Shown here: positions 1 to 8,185 of the stretch, piece after piece
Numbering within the stretch: the first letter of the stretch is position 1
Layout of the letters: the number at the start of each line of letters is the position of its first letter
Assembly (NCBI GenBank): GCA_050293315.1
Contig: JBNKMS010000015.1
Coordinates: forward strand, 1 to 64,000
Source: CBFDBF01 sp050293315
Lineage (GTDB): Bacteria > Pseudomonadota > Gammaproteobacteria > Chromatiales > Chromatiaceae
DNA: 64,000 nucleotides
Direction: 5' to 3'
Made by a program: the position numbers and the translations under genes
The notes under the pieces: model-generated
Databases searched by the model: none
Seen by the model: only the letters and a program-made list of their open reading frames with translations
What the model was told of the DNA's origin: nothing

Positions 1-20
1 TATTCACAAGGAAGTGAGTC

Positions 21-104
21 ATGCCACGCAAGCGACGTTTCAATCTGGTAGGAATACCACAGCATATCATTCAGCGCGGTAATAACCGCGAGCCATGTTT
101 TTAG
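21..104 (+). pseudogene. Truncated REP-associated tyrosine (IS200-like, Y1) transposase
   Basis: An ATG preceded by a purine-rich ribosome binding site (GGAAGTGA) opens a 27-residue frame ending in TAG. It reads MPRKRRFNLVGIPQHIIQRG, then NNREPCF. This is the standard start of REP-associated tyrosine transposases, where NR-CFF is followed by the Y1 catalytic domain. The HUH motif and the catalytic tyrosine are absent; the sequence after the stop does not continue the family in any frame I could follow. It is the 5' stub of a broken element. A GC-rich box at 105-127 (AAAAAACCCGGGTCGG...) follows at once and resembles, in inverted orientation, a box at 807-827. Confidence 0.75.
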
Positions 105-187
105 AAAAAACCCGGGTCGGAACACAGTTTTCGCTAATATACCCTAGGCTATTTACAATCTAATTGCGAAGAGATGACCCTGCCAAA

Positions 188-213
188 GCAAAAGGGGCGT
201 TAACCCCTTTTGC
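188..213 (-). terminator. Hairpin terminator behind the small membrane protein gene
   Basis: A perfect 10-bp inverted repeat, GCAAAAGGGG and CCCCTTTTGC, encloses a 6-nt loop (CGTTAA). It lies 15 nt past the restored stop of the leftward gene at 228-492. The run TTTTGCTTT on the leftward transcript makes it a plausible intrinsic terminator, though the U tract is interrupted. Confidence 0.5.
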
Positions 214-227
214 ATCTATATGCGAAG

Positions 228-492
228 TTAGCTTGACATCCAATGCAAGCGTTTTGATCCCTCTCCAAGTATATGGCCATAGCGTTTAGACAGTGCGTGT
301 AACAACCAGCCAACAGAAGATATGACCGTCAGCACGATCATGGCCACTATTCCCAGCAATGTGAGATGCCAGAAGTAGATCAGCGCAGGCATTTTGATCA
401 TTCCACCTAACGCGGTAATAAAAAAGAGAACTTATAATTATTGCGGCAATCACCAGGGTTGGTTTCTTCAAACTATCATCTGCATGGTTCAT
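228..492 (-). pseudogene. Small two-helix membrane protein, frameshifted in a T run
   Basis: The start at 492 has a near-perfect Shine-Dalgarno (AAAGGAGGT, 6 nt before ATG), so this was a translated gene. The frame from 492 gives about 24 sensible residues (MNHADDSLKK, then PTLVIAAIIISSLF) and then turns hydrophilic. If one T of the six-T run at about 420-425 is dropped, the frame becomes ITALGGMIKMPALIYFW, a second helix (LTLLGIVAMIVLTVISSVG) and an end at 228-230. The restored product is 87 residues with two membrane segments. As sequenced it is broken; a read error in the homopolymer, +1 frameshifting, or true decay are all possible. The family is not recognised. It sits inside the remnant of the transposase locus. 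Confidence 0.55.
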
Positions 493-838
493 GACATACC
501 TCCTTTGATCGGTGAATCGATCTCATCGACTTAAGTTGCCTCTCTTGCGCAAACAAATATCACTTCAGTCGATGACCCGGTGAGAAATACATCTCTTCAC
601 CGGTTTACTGATAGCTTATACGCATGTCATGAAACCAAGCTGAATTTGAACAAATAACTCGTAATTTCTACCAGATATGTCAGCAATCATGGGAGCAGTG
701 TGCTTACCAGAGATAAGCACACCCAAATTTACCTAAAATCAAGCTGAATTCAAACGCGCGGGAAAACCGGGGCAAAGAACAAATGTTTATAAATATTAGC
801 GGATATTGTTATCTGACCCGGTCTTTTCAATTTTATTC
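493..838. other. Gene-free gap with a 9-bp-arm inverted repeat
   Basis: This 346-bp gap holds no credible gene. It contains a perfect inverted repeat at 698-722 (GTGTGCTTA, 7-nt loop, TAAGCACAC), two copies of CAAGCTGAATT (636 and 740), and near its right end the box TGTTATCTGACCCGGTCTTT (807-826). That box is approximately the inverse of the one behind the transposase stub at 105-127. The inverted repeat has no T run on either side and could be an operator or a REP-like palindrome rather than a terminator. Confidence 0.5.
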
Positions 839-1420
839 CTAAATAGATTTTCTCCTAACAGCAATAAGACCTATTATGCTGGAACCAAATAACCATATCG
901 CTGCTGGAACAGGCACAGCCGCCGGTGTAAACCTGAAGTTATCGTAACCCAATCCCGCTGGATCAATGGATGATGACAATACCAGTCTATCGATTAAGCC
1001 AAGCCCTGATAGGTCAACAGCATTGTGAGAGAGCACATCTCCATCACTGATTAAATTCACTGTCCCAACAAGGATGCCATTCAGGAACGCACTAACATAA
1101 CCACTGATTTCGCCAGTCTGATTATCTTCAGAAAGAAAATCAAAACTCACATTATTAACCTGCTGCTTAAAATCAACGCTCATATCCTGGTCGCATGAAA
1201 AGCCTGTTGAAAAATCACAAGACAGAATAAAGGCCGTCCTGGCTGCATCCTTGAATATACGAAGCGCTGTTTGAGGAGTTGGAGTAGTTACAGAAAACTC
1301 TACCCCGTCAATTACCTGCACATTGGAAAGGTTACCAGTGGAATAAGCCTCAAAATCAATCAGTGCACCATTTGCATTACTAGCCAACAAAAACATAGAT
1401 AGCAAAACTATTTTTTTCAT
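839..1420 (-). CDS. Exported protein with VPVPA-type (PEP-CTERM-like) C-terminal sorting signal
   Basis: The 193-residue protein begins with a cleavable signal peptide (MKKIVLLSMFLLASNANGA). It ends with the tripartite sorting signal of the PEP-CTERM/VPLPA-CTERM class: VPVPAAIWLFG, a hydrophobic helix (SSIIGLIAV) and a basic tail (RRKSI). Such proteins are known to be processed by an exosortase, usually in exopolysaccharide-producing bacteria. The middle (about 20-165) is rich in Asp, Ser and Gly, looks like a beta-sandwich, and has one cysteine pair around 69-75. A strong ribosome binding site (AGGAGGTTGAA) precedes ATG. A possible -35/-10 (TTGTGA, 16 nt, TATTAA) lies upstream. No exosortase is in the window. 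The specific role is unknown. Confidence 0.8.
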   Translation of the reverse strand: MKKIVLLSMFLLASNANGALIDFEAYSTGNLSNVQVIDGVEFSVTTPTPQTALRIFKDAARTAFILSCDFSTGFSCDQDMSVDFKQQVNNVSFDFLSEDNQTGEISGYVSAFLNGILVGTVNLISDGDVLSHNAVDLSGLGLIDRLVLSSSIDPAGLGYDNFRFTPAAVPVPAAIWLFGSSIIGLIAVRRKSI

Positions 1421-1793
1421 TTCAACCTCCTGTTTTTATATGTTACTTATCATTGAAGGAGCTGTGCGCCTTTAATAATTTTTTTCACACTGATCACAAA
1501 CATCCTAAACGCGATCAGGAATTTTTCTATCTACTCCTCGGAAGGGGGCAATCTTGGATAGCAATCCCTTCGCCAGGTCGATTCACTTTCTGCACAATCG
1601 GCATGTGCTGGCAGGCTAACATATAATTTATAGTGTTTTCCAGCTGAGAATAGCCAGCGTTTGGCATCGCTAATATTCTGAACTGCTTATATATCAGGGA
1701 GCACATCTAGGATGGACGCAGGAGTTCTACGACAACAATTCCACACTGACATAATATACTGGCTATATCAAAAGAACGCTCATGTATCCCTGT
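1421..1793. other. Gene-free AT-rich gap
   Basis: These 373 bp separate the sulfotransferase-like gene from the sorted surface protein gene, both read leftward. I see the ribosome binding site and a probable promoter of the downstream gene at 1425-1500, but no convincing gene, terminator or repeat in the rest. A 30-codon rightward frame at 1712-1804 lacks a proper ribosome binding site. Confidence 0.5.
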
Positions 1794-3848
1794 TTAAGAG
1801 TTAGGCTGGTCTTTGACTATTTCCATCAAAGGCGATAGATGATCCTGGAAACGTTTCCAGCGCGCTACGGAACTTGTATAGATCGGCTTCCGCACCTGGG
1901 AAGCACTCGCCGTTTTGACTGCTCGCGTGTTTTTATAAAAGCTGAGGCACTCCTGGTCCCATGGCAACTCCAAATACTCCAGGATGCGCTTTACCTCATG
2001 TTCTGTATCATCAACTATATCTTCGTATCTAACATCCAGAATGCGCCCTTGGGGTAGCACTCGATGCCAATGTCCCATAAATTTTGTGTAACGCAGATAA
2101 TGCCTTCCCAAGGCCTCAAGGTCGTAACAAAACTTATTGCCCTCTGTAAATTTGGTTGCATAACAAGAGAAGCAGGTATCCATAGGGTCACGCATGGAAT
2201 GGATGATTTTTGCCTGAGGAAAAAACAGATGAATCAGACCTAAATGTTCATGATTACCAAGCATTTTATCGGTGATGAAACGCACCTCAGGCGCAAGCCT
2301 CCATACTTGGTCGAGATATTTCTGCCCAACAGCGCGTATCGAAGAGAGCGCAGATTTGCGATCTGTTAAACCAACGAAGCTCTCTGCCTCTTTGATGAAC
2401 TCACCCATGACAGCAAGCTCACCCGCACCAAACACTTCATTATGACTGGAAATAATCTGCTCAATAAGTGTTGAGCCTGAACGCGGCATACCAACAATGA
2501 ATATCGGTACTCGTGTATTTTTATCATCAGACACAGAATCCGAGATCGCCGCATACTCCTCCAGAAGATCGCTCGAGTATATGCCACACAATCTATCTAG
2601 AGATTCATCTGCTTTTGTCTCATCAAATGGATCTGCTTGATAATGCAGCCTGTTACCATCTGCATACGCACTGAAGGCCTGGTCGTATCGCCCAGCGTGC
2701 TCCATGACCTTCCCTATGGCAAATCCAAAATCGATCCTCTCGTCTGTAGGCAATGAATCACGGCCAACATAAGCGCTTTCAATCTGATCAAGATCCATCT
2801 CATCCGCCATCCTTGGAAAATGATAAAGCGCTGCCGATAACACACTTACATCATCAGGGGCAAGCTCTACCGCCCTGATGAACCAGCGTTCCGCTTCATC
2901 TATCTTGCCCAATAACCTCATCATAGTGCCGATATTGCGACACACTGCTGCAGAATCAGGATTTATGGATAACGCCTTATTGAAAGAGACACTTGCATCA
3001 TCGAATAAAGTCAGATTTTGTTGCGCTAAACCCAGGTTATTGTATGCCTCTGCATAATCAGGATTAATATCTATAGCACGCCTAAACTTCTCTATCGCAG
3101 CTTGATAATCAGACTGTTCATTTAAGACCAAACCATAATTGTTATATGCCTCCGCAAAATCCTTGGCCTCTTCGATAGCCCGCTTAAACTTTTCAGCTGC
3201 AGCGATATAATCGGATCGACTTTTATCGATAAGCCCAAGGTTTAACCACGCCATTGCCGAGCAATCATCAATGGAGACAGCCTTCAAGCATAGCTCTTCC
3301 GCCTCATCCAATTGATCCAGCTTGATCAACGTAGCTGCCAGGTTTGTTAACACAGATAACTCGTCAGGAAATCTGGCCAATAAATCACGAAAGCACTGTT
3401 CGGCTGTTACGTAGTCCCCATTTTCAAAACTGCTCAGACCGGATGAAAAGATAGACTCGGATGCATCAACATCAACTGTATTAAGATGAGCCGACACCTG
3501 TTGAAGATTTTGATGCGCTTCCGCATAGTCCGCATTGATGCTGATAGCCCGCTCAAACTTTTCCGCTGCAGCAACAAAATCAGATTTCTCTCTATCAATA
3601 AGCCCCAGGTTTAACCATGCTTCCGCCGAGCTTTCATCGATTGCAATTGCTTTTCGGCATAGCTCTTTCGCCTCATCCAGCTTGTTTAGTTTGATTAATG
3701 TACCCGCCAGGTTCGTCATGGTTGATACTCTATCCGGTAAATTTCTTAGTGATTCGCGGAAATTATCTTCAGCTGCAAGATAATCTCCGCGCTGAAAACA
3801 ATTAAGGCCGGACATAAATTGGGTCTTAGCTAATTCGAAGTTATTCAT
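1794..3848 (-). CDS. TPR-repeat sulfotransferase family protein
   Basis: The 684-residue protein has an N-terminal half of about nine tetratricopeptide repeats (residues 8-345) and a C-terminal sulfotransferase domain (about 445-680). The 5'-phosphosulfate loop is PIFIVGMPRSGSTLIEQI at 448-465, and a matching 3'-phosphate segment follows (IIHSMRDPMDTCFSCY). The family transfers sulfate from PAPS to proteins or glycans; the TPRs probably bind the acceptor. Residues 11-113 and 133-235 are a tandem duplication offset by 122 residues (both contain AWLNLGLID and AAAEKF). No signal peptide is seen, so it is probably cytosolic. The ribosome binding site is weak. The substrate is not evident. Its neighbour is a sorted surface protein, which would suit modification of envelope components, but that is inference. 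Confidence 0.85.
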   Translation of the reverse strand: MNNFELAKTQFMSGLNCFQRGDYLAAEDNFRESLRNLPDRVSTMTNLAGTLIKLNKLDEAKELCRKAIAIDESSAEAWLNLGLIDREKSDFVAAAEKFERAISINADYAEAHQNLQQVSAHLNTVDVDASESIFSSGLSSFENGDYVTAEQCFRDLLARFPDELSVLTNLAATLIKLDQLDEAEELCLKAVSIDDCSAMAWLNLGLIDKSRSDYIAAAEKFKRAIEEAKDFAEAYNNYGLVLNEQSDYQAAIEKFRRAIDINPDYAEAYNNLGLAQQNLTLFDDASVSFNKALSINPDSAAVCRNIGTMMRLLGKIDEAERWFIRAVELAPDDVSVLSAALYHFPRMADEMDLDQIESAYVGRDSLPTDERIDFGFAIGKVMEHAGRYDQAFSAYADGNRLHYQADPFDETKADESLDRLCGIYSSDLLEEYAAISDSVSDDKNTRVPIFIVGMPRSGSTLIEQIISSHNEVFGAGELAVMGEFIKEAESFVGLTDRKSALSSIRAVGQKYLDQVWRLAPEVRFITDKMLGNHEHLGLIHLFFPQAKIIHSMRDPMDTCFSCYATKFTEGNKFCYDLEALGRHYLRYTKFMGHWHRVLPQGRILDVRYEDIVDDTEHEVKRILEYLELPWDQECLSFYKNTRAVKTASASQVRKPIYTSSVARWKRFQDHLSPLMEIVKDQPNS
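3144..3452 (-). repeat. Second copy of internal TPR duplication
   Basis: Encodes residues 133-235 of the TPR-sulfotransferase, the partner of 3510-3818. The offset is 366 bp, or 122 codons. The copies have diverged at many codons, so the duplication is not recent. Confidence 0.65.
3510..3818 (-). repeat. First copy of internal TPR duplication
   Basis: Encodes residues 11-113 of the TPR-sulfotransferase. It aligns without gaps to residues 133-235 (3144-3452); shared strings include NLA-TLIKL, LDEA-ELC and AWLNLGLID. The 19-residue linker between the copies (HLNTVDVDASESIF region) is not repeated. Confidence 0.65.
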
Positions 3849-3977
3849 CGTAGTAAAAATGGACTTATTGAGTTTTCTCTTTTCTCGTCCTTTATCTATC
3901 TATGCCAAACCCCAATATCATAGTTACTGATATTGATAGCAGCTAGTTCACTTTATTAACTTGGATCTCGGCAGTTA

Positions 3978-4532
3978 TTACATCTGCCCGTGCGGCCTGC
4001 CGAAGCTTGAGATTCTGGCCTTTTTTGCCAGCCAGTTCCCGGACTTAAACCCGAACTCTACCGAGAGTGTATATATATCCGCATGCCTGTCCACAGTCAT
4101 CAGCCACGCCTCCGGGTCTTTATAGAGCTGTTCCAGTTTTGGCAGAGACCGGTCTTCTGTAGCTATAAGAAAATGCATTTTGACTGTGGCCGTCTCCTCA
4201 TCCTCGGAGAGCATTACTGTTGGCTGAGGGTAGTGAATGCGAAATTTTCCATAACGCTTGAATGTGACAAACAGGATCCTTCTTACATCAGGACTGGTAT
4301 ATCCCCCAGGATCAACAATAAAACCCTCTTGGGTAAGATCCAGCAGCCCCCTGATGTCGTGCCTCTCTGCCAACCCTGCCGCCTGCTTTATGCGCTGGTG
4401 GAGCGCTTCTTCTCGCTCTGTCTTTGCACAGGCAATCAACAGTGAAAGCATTGCCAACACAACGGCAAACCTGAATGATATTTGGATTGAGTCTAGCAGC
4501 ATAGATTTCGGTCCATAAAACGTCGATGTCAA
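3978..4532 (-). CDS. Putative outer-membrane lipoprotein, NTF2-like
   Basis: A hydrophobic N-terminal segment (FAVVLAMLSL) ends in a lipobox LIAC, so the mature protein should be a lipoprotein. The following 150 residues have the helix-then-beta pattern of small NTF2-like or SnoaL-like domains (IKQAAGLAERHDIRGLLDL, then alternating strands). No catalytic motif is visible. The gene follows orn by 17 nt and is probably cotranscribed. The longest frame starts at a TTG at 4532, with AGGTG 7 nt upstream. An ATG at 4502 gives a shorter signal peptide but a poorer ribosome binding site. Function is unknown. Confidence 0.7.
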   Translation of the reverse strand: MTSTFYGPKSMLLDSIQISFRFAVVLAMLSLLIACAKTEREEALHQRIKQAAGLAERHDIRGLLDLTQEGFIVDPGGYTSPDVRRILFVTFKRYGKFRIHYPQPTVMLSEDEETATVKMHFLIATEDRSLPKLEQLYKDPEAWLMTVDRHADIYTLSVEFGFKSGNWLAKKARISSFGRPHGQM

Positions 4533-4549
4533 ATGGTTACACCTGCTCC

Positions 4550-5095
4550 TTAACCTTTAAGAAAACTCTCTCGATAGTGGCGCAGTTCGTTGATGGAGTC
4601 ACGGATATCATCCATGGCCAGGTGTTTACCGCTCTTCTCCACCCCGGCCGCAACCTCCGGCGCCCAACGGGTAGCCAGCTCCTTCAGGCTGCTGACATCC
4701 AGATTGCGGTAGTGAAAATACTCTTCCAGTTCCGGCATACAGCGGGCCATAAAGCGGCGATCCTGGCAGATACTGTTACCACACATAGGAGAAGCGCCTG
4801 CAGGTACATGCTGCCGCAGAAACTGCAGTGTCTCCCGCTCCGCCTCGGCATAGTCATAGCCGCTCTGCTTGACCCGCTCGGTCAGGCCTGAACCGCCATG
4901 CTGCCTGGTATTCCACTCATCCATCCCGGCCAAAATCTGCTCAGGCTGGTGTATGGCTATAACCGGACCGTCGGCGACCCACTCCAGTTCTGAGGTAGTT
5001 ACAATGGTGGCTATCTCAATAATCTCATCCTTGAACGGATCGAGTCCGGTCATCTCCAAATCGACCCAGATCAGGTTGGTTGCATCTTGCGGCAT
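4550..5095 (-). CDS. orn: Oligoribonuclease
   Basis: A DEDDh 3'-5' exoribonuclease that degrades 2-5-nt RNAs, including pGpG from cyclic di-GMP turnover. The 181-residue product, from the ATG at 5095 behind GGGAGAGAGAC, matches the length of E. coli Orn. It shows IWVDLEMTGLDP (first D and E), CGNSICQDRRF and the closing H-x4-D as HLAMDDI. An upstream TTG at 5116 would add seven residues but has no clear ribosome binding site. It is divergent from an M48 peptidase gene, with rsgA beyond, which recalls the orn/rsgA neighbourhood of other gammaproteobacteria. Confidence 0.97.
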   Translation of the reverse strand: MPQDATNLIWVDLEMTGLDPFKDEIIEIATIVTTSELEWVADGPVIAIHQPEQILAGMDEWNTRQHGGSGLTERVKQSGYDYAEAERETLQFLRQHVPAGASPMCGNSICQDRRFMARCMPELEEYFHYRNLDVSSLKELATRWAPEVAAGVEKSGKHLAMDDIRDSINELRHYRESFLKG

Positions 5096-5166
5096 GTCTC
5101 TCTCCCAGATTATCAACTATTTGATTCTAGCAAAGGAGAGGCGCTCGCTGTATCCTGAACTCCATC

Positions 5167-6408
5167 ATGAACTGGTTTAGCTATATCTTTGTGGCCTCTC
5201 TTGCTCTCGGCCTGCTGCTGCAGTTGTGGCTGCTACAGCGCCATCGAGCCCATGTGGCCAGACATCGTGGCCATCTGCCTCAGGCCTTTGCCGAACAGGT
5301 TAGTATCGAGGAACATCAGAAGGCAGCGGACTATACGGTCGCCAAAACAACAATCGGGCGGCTGGATCTTATCTTCAGCACGACACTACTCCTGATCTGG
5401 ACCCTGGGTGGCGGGATTCAATTTATGGCTACCGCCTGGGCAGGACTCCAGCTCCACCCCCTGCTCAGCGGCACCGCCCTGATCATATCAGTTTTTATGC
5501 TCAACTCGATTCTGGATCTACCGTTTTCGCTCTGGAGCACCTTTCGTATCGAGGCCAGGTTCGGGTTCAATAACACCACCCCAAAACGCTATATCTTAGA
5601 CCTGCTGCTACAGTTGACGATCTCCCTCGTCCTGGGCGTGCCTCTGCTCCTGGCCATACTCTGGTTGATGCAGGAGAGCGGCCCCATCTGGTGGCTTTCG
5701 GTCTGGGCGGTATGGGTGATATTCAGTCTGCTGATCAGCTGGGTCTTTCCCATTCTGATCGCCCCGCTATTCAACAAATTCACCCCGCTGGAGGATGACT
5801 CCCTGGTACAGCGTCTGAATGCGCTGCTTGAACGCTGCGGCTTCTCCAGCAAGGGGGTGTTTGTGATGGACGGCTCGCGCCGCTCATCCCACGGCAACGC
5901 CTACTTCACCGGCCTCGGCCGCAACAAGCGTATTGTATTCTTTGATACCCTACTGCAGACCCTGGAGGATGAGGAAATTGAGGCGGTGCTGGCGCATGAG
6001 TTGGGACACTTCAAACACCACCATGTACGTAACGGTATGCTGCTTATGTCAGCCGCTTCACTCGTTGGCCTAGCGCTGCTCGGTTGGCTCATAGAACAGC
6101 CCTGGTTCTTCCAGGGTCTGGGGGTGACAACGCCGAACAACGCCGTAGCCCTGCTACTGTTCCTGCTTGTCACACCGGTATTTACCCTATTTCTGACACC
6201 ACTGTTCTCTCTCTATCAGCGCCGGCATGAGTTTGAGGCCGATGACTTTGCGATCATGCAGAGCGGGGCCGCAGCGATGATCAGCTCTCTGGTAAAGCTC
6301 TATCGCGAGAACGCCAGCACCTTGACCCCGGATCCACTCTACTCAGCATTCCACGACAGCCACCCACCGGCCCCGATCCGTGTAGCCCATCTGTCTAAAC
6401 ATCTGTAG
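5167..6408 (+). CDS. M48 family (Ste24-like) integral membrane metallopeptidase
   Basis: The 413-residue protein has several membrane segments (about 5-22, 65-95, 100-120, 145-200, 295-345). The zinc motif HELGH is at residues 277-281 and the third ligand lies in the FEADDFA segment. The strings FNKFTPLED, MDGSRRSSHGNAYFTG and KRIVFFDTLL are typical of Ste24/CAAX prenyl protease 1 homologs, which in bacteria probably clip membrane proteins. The gene starts about 70 bp from orn on the opposite strand. Its TAG stop lies in the same frame as the following rsgA sequence, only three codons before the probable start of that gene. Confidence 0.93.
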   Translation: MNWFSYIFVASLALGLLLQLWLLQRHRAHVARHRGHLPQAFAEQVSIEEHQKAADYTVAKTTIGRLDLIFSTTLLLIWTLGGGIQFMATAWAGLQLHPLLSGTALIISVFMLNSILDLPFSLWSTFRIEARFGFNNTTPKRYILDLLLQLTISLVLGVPLLLAILWLMQESGPIWWLSVWAVWVIFSLLISWVFPILIAPLFNKFTPLEDDSLVQRLNALLERCGFSSKGVFVMDGSRRSSHGNAYFTGLGRNKRIVFFDTLLQTLEDEEIEAVLAHELGHFKHHHVRNGMLLMSAASLVGLALLGWLIEQPWFFQGLGVTTPNNAVALLLFLLVTPVFTLFLTPLFSLYQRRHEFEADDFAIMQSGAAAMISSLVKLYRENASTLTPDPLYSAFHDSHPPAPIRVAHLSKHL

Positions 6409-6417
6409 GGGGTAGAT

Positions 6418-7407
6418 ATCAGCAGACGCCGCCTCTCTGAACGTCAGAAACAGCGCATCCAGAATATCCAGGAGAGGCGTCGCCGCACGCTTGCCGAGCG
6501 AGCGGAACAGGCCATTGCGGAATCGGATGAGACCGCCCCGAGAGAGGGGATGGTCGTAACCCGACATGGGCAGAACCTGGTGGTAGCTGCCGCGGATAGG
6601 ACCCTATTCCACTGCCTGTCACGCCAAAATATCGGCCATGTAGTCTGCGGTGATCGTGTTGTCTGGAATATGACGGGTGACGACAGTGGTGTAGTTACTG
6701 CGGTACTGGAGCGAGAATCTGTACTAGCGCGGCCCGACTATAGTGGACGCGAGAGGCCACTTGCCGCCAATATCACCCAACTGGTGATCGTCCTGGCACC
6801 GGAGCCAGAGCCGAGCGAGTACCTGCTTGATCAGTACCTAGTGACTGCTGAGACTATAGAGGTCTCCGCCCTTATTGCGATCAATAAAAGCGACCTGCTA
6901 ACCGGTCCCAACGCTGACAGCTTTGACCTCCTAAGCGCCATGTATGAACGCGTCGGCTATCCTGTGATCAAGATCAGTGCAAAGCGCGAACATGGCCTCG
7001 ATCCACTCAGTGACTACCTACAGGGAGAGACCAGCATCCTGGTGGGGCAATCCGGTGTGGGTAAATCTTCGCTGATCAATGTGCTGCTACCGGATCAGGA
7101 TGTCCAGGTGGGCCGCCTCTCTCTGGCCGGCCTGGGACGTCACACCACCTCGACCACCATCTGTTATGACCTGCCGCAGGGCGGCTGGCTGATAGACTCT
7201 CCTGGGGTACGCAGTTTCCGCCTGCTGGAGCTAACGCAACAGCAATTGGAGTCTGGCTTCAGGGAGTTCCGCCCGTTTCTTGGGCAGTGTCAATTCCGAG
7301 ACTGCAGTCATAACAAGGAGCCGGGGTGCGCTATAAAGGCGGCAGTTGAACGGGGTGAGATTGAGCTACAGAGGCTAGATAATTTTCTTCATCTGGCAGC
7401 ATCCTGA
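6418..7407 (+). CDS. rsgA: Ribosome small subunit-dependent GTPase A
   Basis: A circularly permuted GTPase that acts late in 30S subunit assembly. The order is OB fold, G4 NKSD, G1 GQSGVGKSS, G3 DSPGV and a C-terminal zinc motif (CQFRDCSHNKEPGC). The first ATG in frame is at 6550, but the in-frame codons from 6418 encode the basic N-terminal extension expected in gammaproteobacterial RsgA (ISRRRLSERQKQRIQNIQER). That stretch contains no ATG, GTG or TTG. A G-rich ribosome binding site (AGGGGGT) lies 4-5 nt before ATC at 6418, so I place the start there provisionally. The safe start is 6550, giving 285 residues with OB fold and GTPase intact. The gene lies directly behind the M48 peptidase. Confidence 0.9.
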   Translation: MSRRRLSERQKQRIQNIQERRRRTLAERAEQAIAESDETAPREGMVVTRHGQNLVVAAADRTLFHCLSRQNIGHVVCGDRVVWNMTGDDSGVVTAVLERESVLARPDYSGRERPLAANITQLVIVLAPEPEPSEYLLDQYLVTAETIEVSALIAINKSDLLTGPNADSFDLLSAMYERVGYPVIKISAKREHGLDPLSDYLQGETSILVGQSGVGKSSLINVLLPDQDVQVGRLSLAGLGRHTTSTTICYDLPQGGWLIDSPGVRSFRLLELTQQQLESGFREFRPFLGQCQFRDCSHNKEPGCAIKAAVERGEIELQRLDNFLHLAAS

Positions 7408-7431
7408 ACACGCTGTCAGAGGTGATATAGT

Positions 7432-8082
7432 CTAAAGTGCAGACAGGTTTGAGCGCCGCTTCCGGTTCTGTTTGTAGAAGGCGATAACCTTTTTTACGTA
7501 CTGCCTGGTCTCGGGATATGGCGGTATCTTGTTGCCATATTTTTTTACCGCATTCTCGCCAGCGTTATATGCGGCCAGCGCTAATTTGAGATTATTGCTG
7601 AACTTGTTCAGCAGATGACGTAGATAACGGGCACCACCCTCAAGGTTGGATCTGGGATCAAGGCTGTTGGTCACACCGAAACGGCGGGCCGTCTCCGGCA
7701 TCAGCTGCATCAATCCAACCGCCCCTGCCCTGGATACGGCATGAGGATTATATGAGGACTCCGCCCTCACTACTGCGTGCAGCAGCTCTGGGTAGAGGCG
7801 AGTACGCTCGGCCACATCGTCAATCATGGGGGTATAGAAGGTCAGGTGTCGCTGGTTGACTACGTTGCGACGAAAGCTGAACATGGGCTCACCCTTCTTG
7901 GCCTTTGTATCAGGCTTGGAGCGCCACATCAGCTTATAGTTGCCCGTGAGCGGCTTATCGGTAAACATGACATGGCCATCCAAATCCACATACTTGAATA
8001 CCTGGGCACTCAGGGGCGTACAGACCGACATAAAACCGATCAGCAACGCCACTGCCAGCCTTTTTGGGCCGTCTGAGAACAC
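7432..8082 (-). CDS. Lytic transglycosylase, SLT domain
   Basis: A periplasmic murein-cleaving enzyme. After a signal peptide (LAVALLIGFMSVCTPLSA) come a short DUF4124-like segment (VFKYVDLDGHVMFTDKP) and an SLT domain: the catalytic glutamate in RAESSYNPHAVSRAG, then GLMQLMPETARRFGV, GGARYL and LAAYNAGENAV. I choose GTG at 8082 because GAGGTGG lies just upstream; the longer frame from TTG at 8136 adds 18 residues in front of the signal peptide. It converges on rsgA with a 24-bp gap and no terminator hairpin. Confidence 0.88.
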   Translation of the reverse strand: MFSDGPKRLAVALLIGFMSVCTPLSAQVFKYVDLDGHVMFTDKPLTGNYKLMWRSKPDTKAKKGEPMFSFRRNVVNQRHLTFYTPMIDDVAERTRLYPELLHAVVRAESSYNPHAVSRAGAVGLMQLMPETARRFGVTNSLDPRSNLEGGARYLRHLLNKFSNNLKLALAAYNAGENAVKKYGNKIPPYPETRQYVKKVIAFYKQNRKRRSNLSAL

Positions 8083-8185
8083 TAAACCACCTCGTATTTT
8101 TTTTACTGGCTTAACTAGACTAGGACATCTGTGCAAAAAATCAACGCTTTATATGCATTATCTATACTGTTTTGTAACATAAATA

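Noticed and set aside
1712..1804. 30-codon plus-strand frame in the 1.4-1.8 kb gap
   Set aside because: The only purine run abuts the ATG too closely and the peptide resembles nothing known.
5167..7407. Peptidase-RsgA fusion protein
   Set aside because: The frames are continuous, but a TAG separates two complete, unrelated families and a ribosome binding site lies at the junction; a fusion would need read-through.
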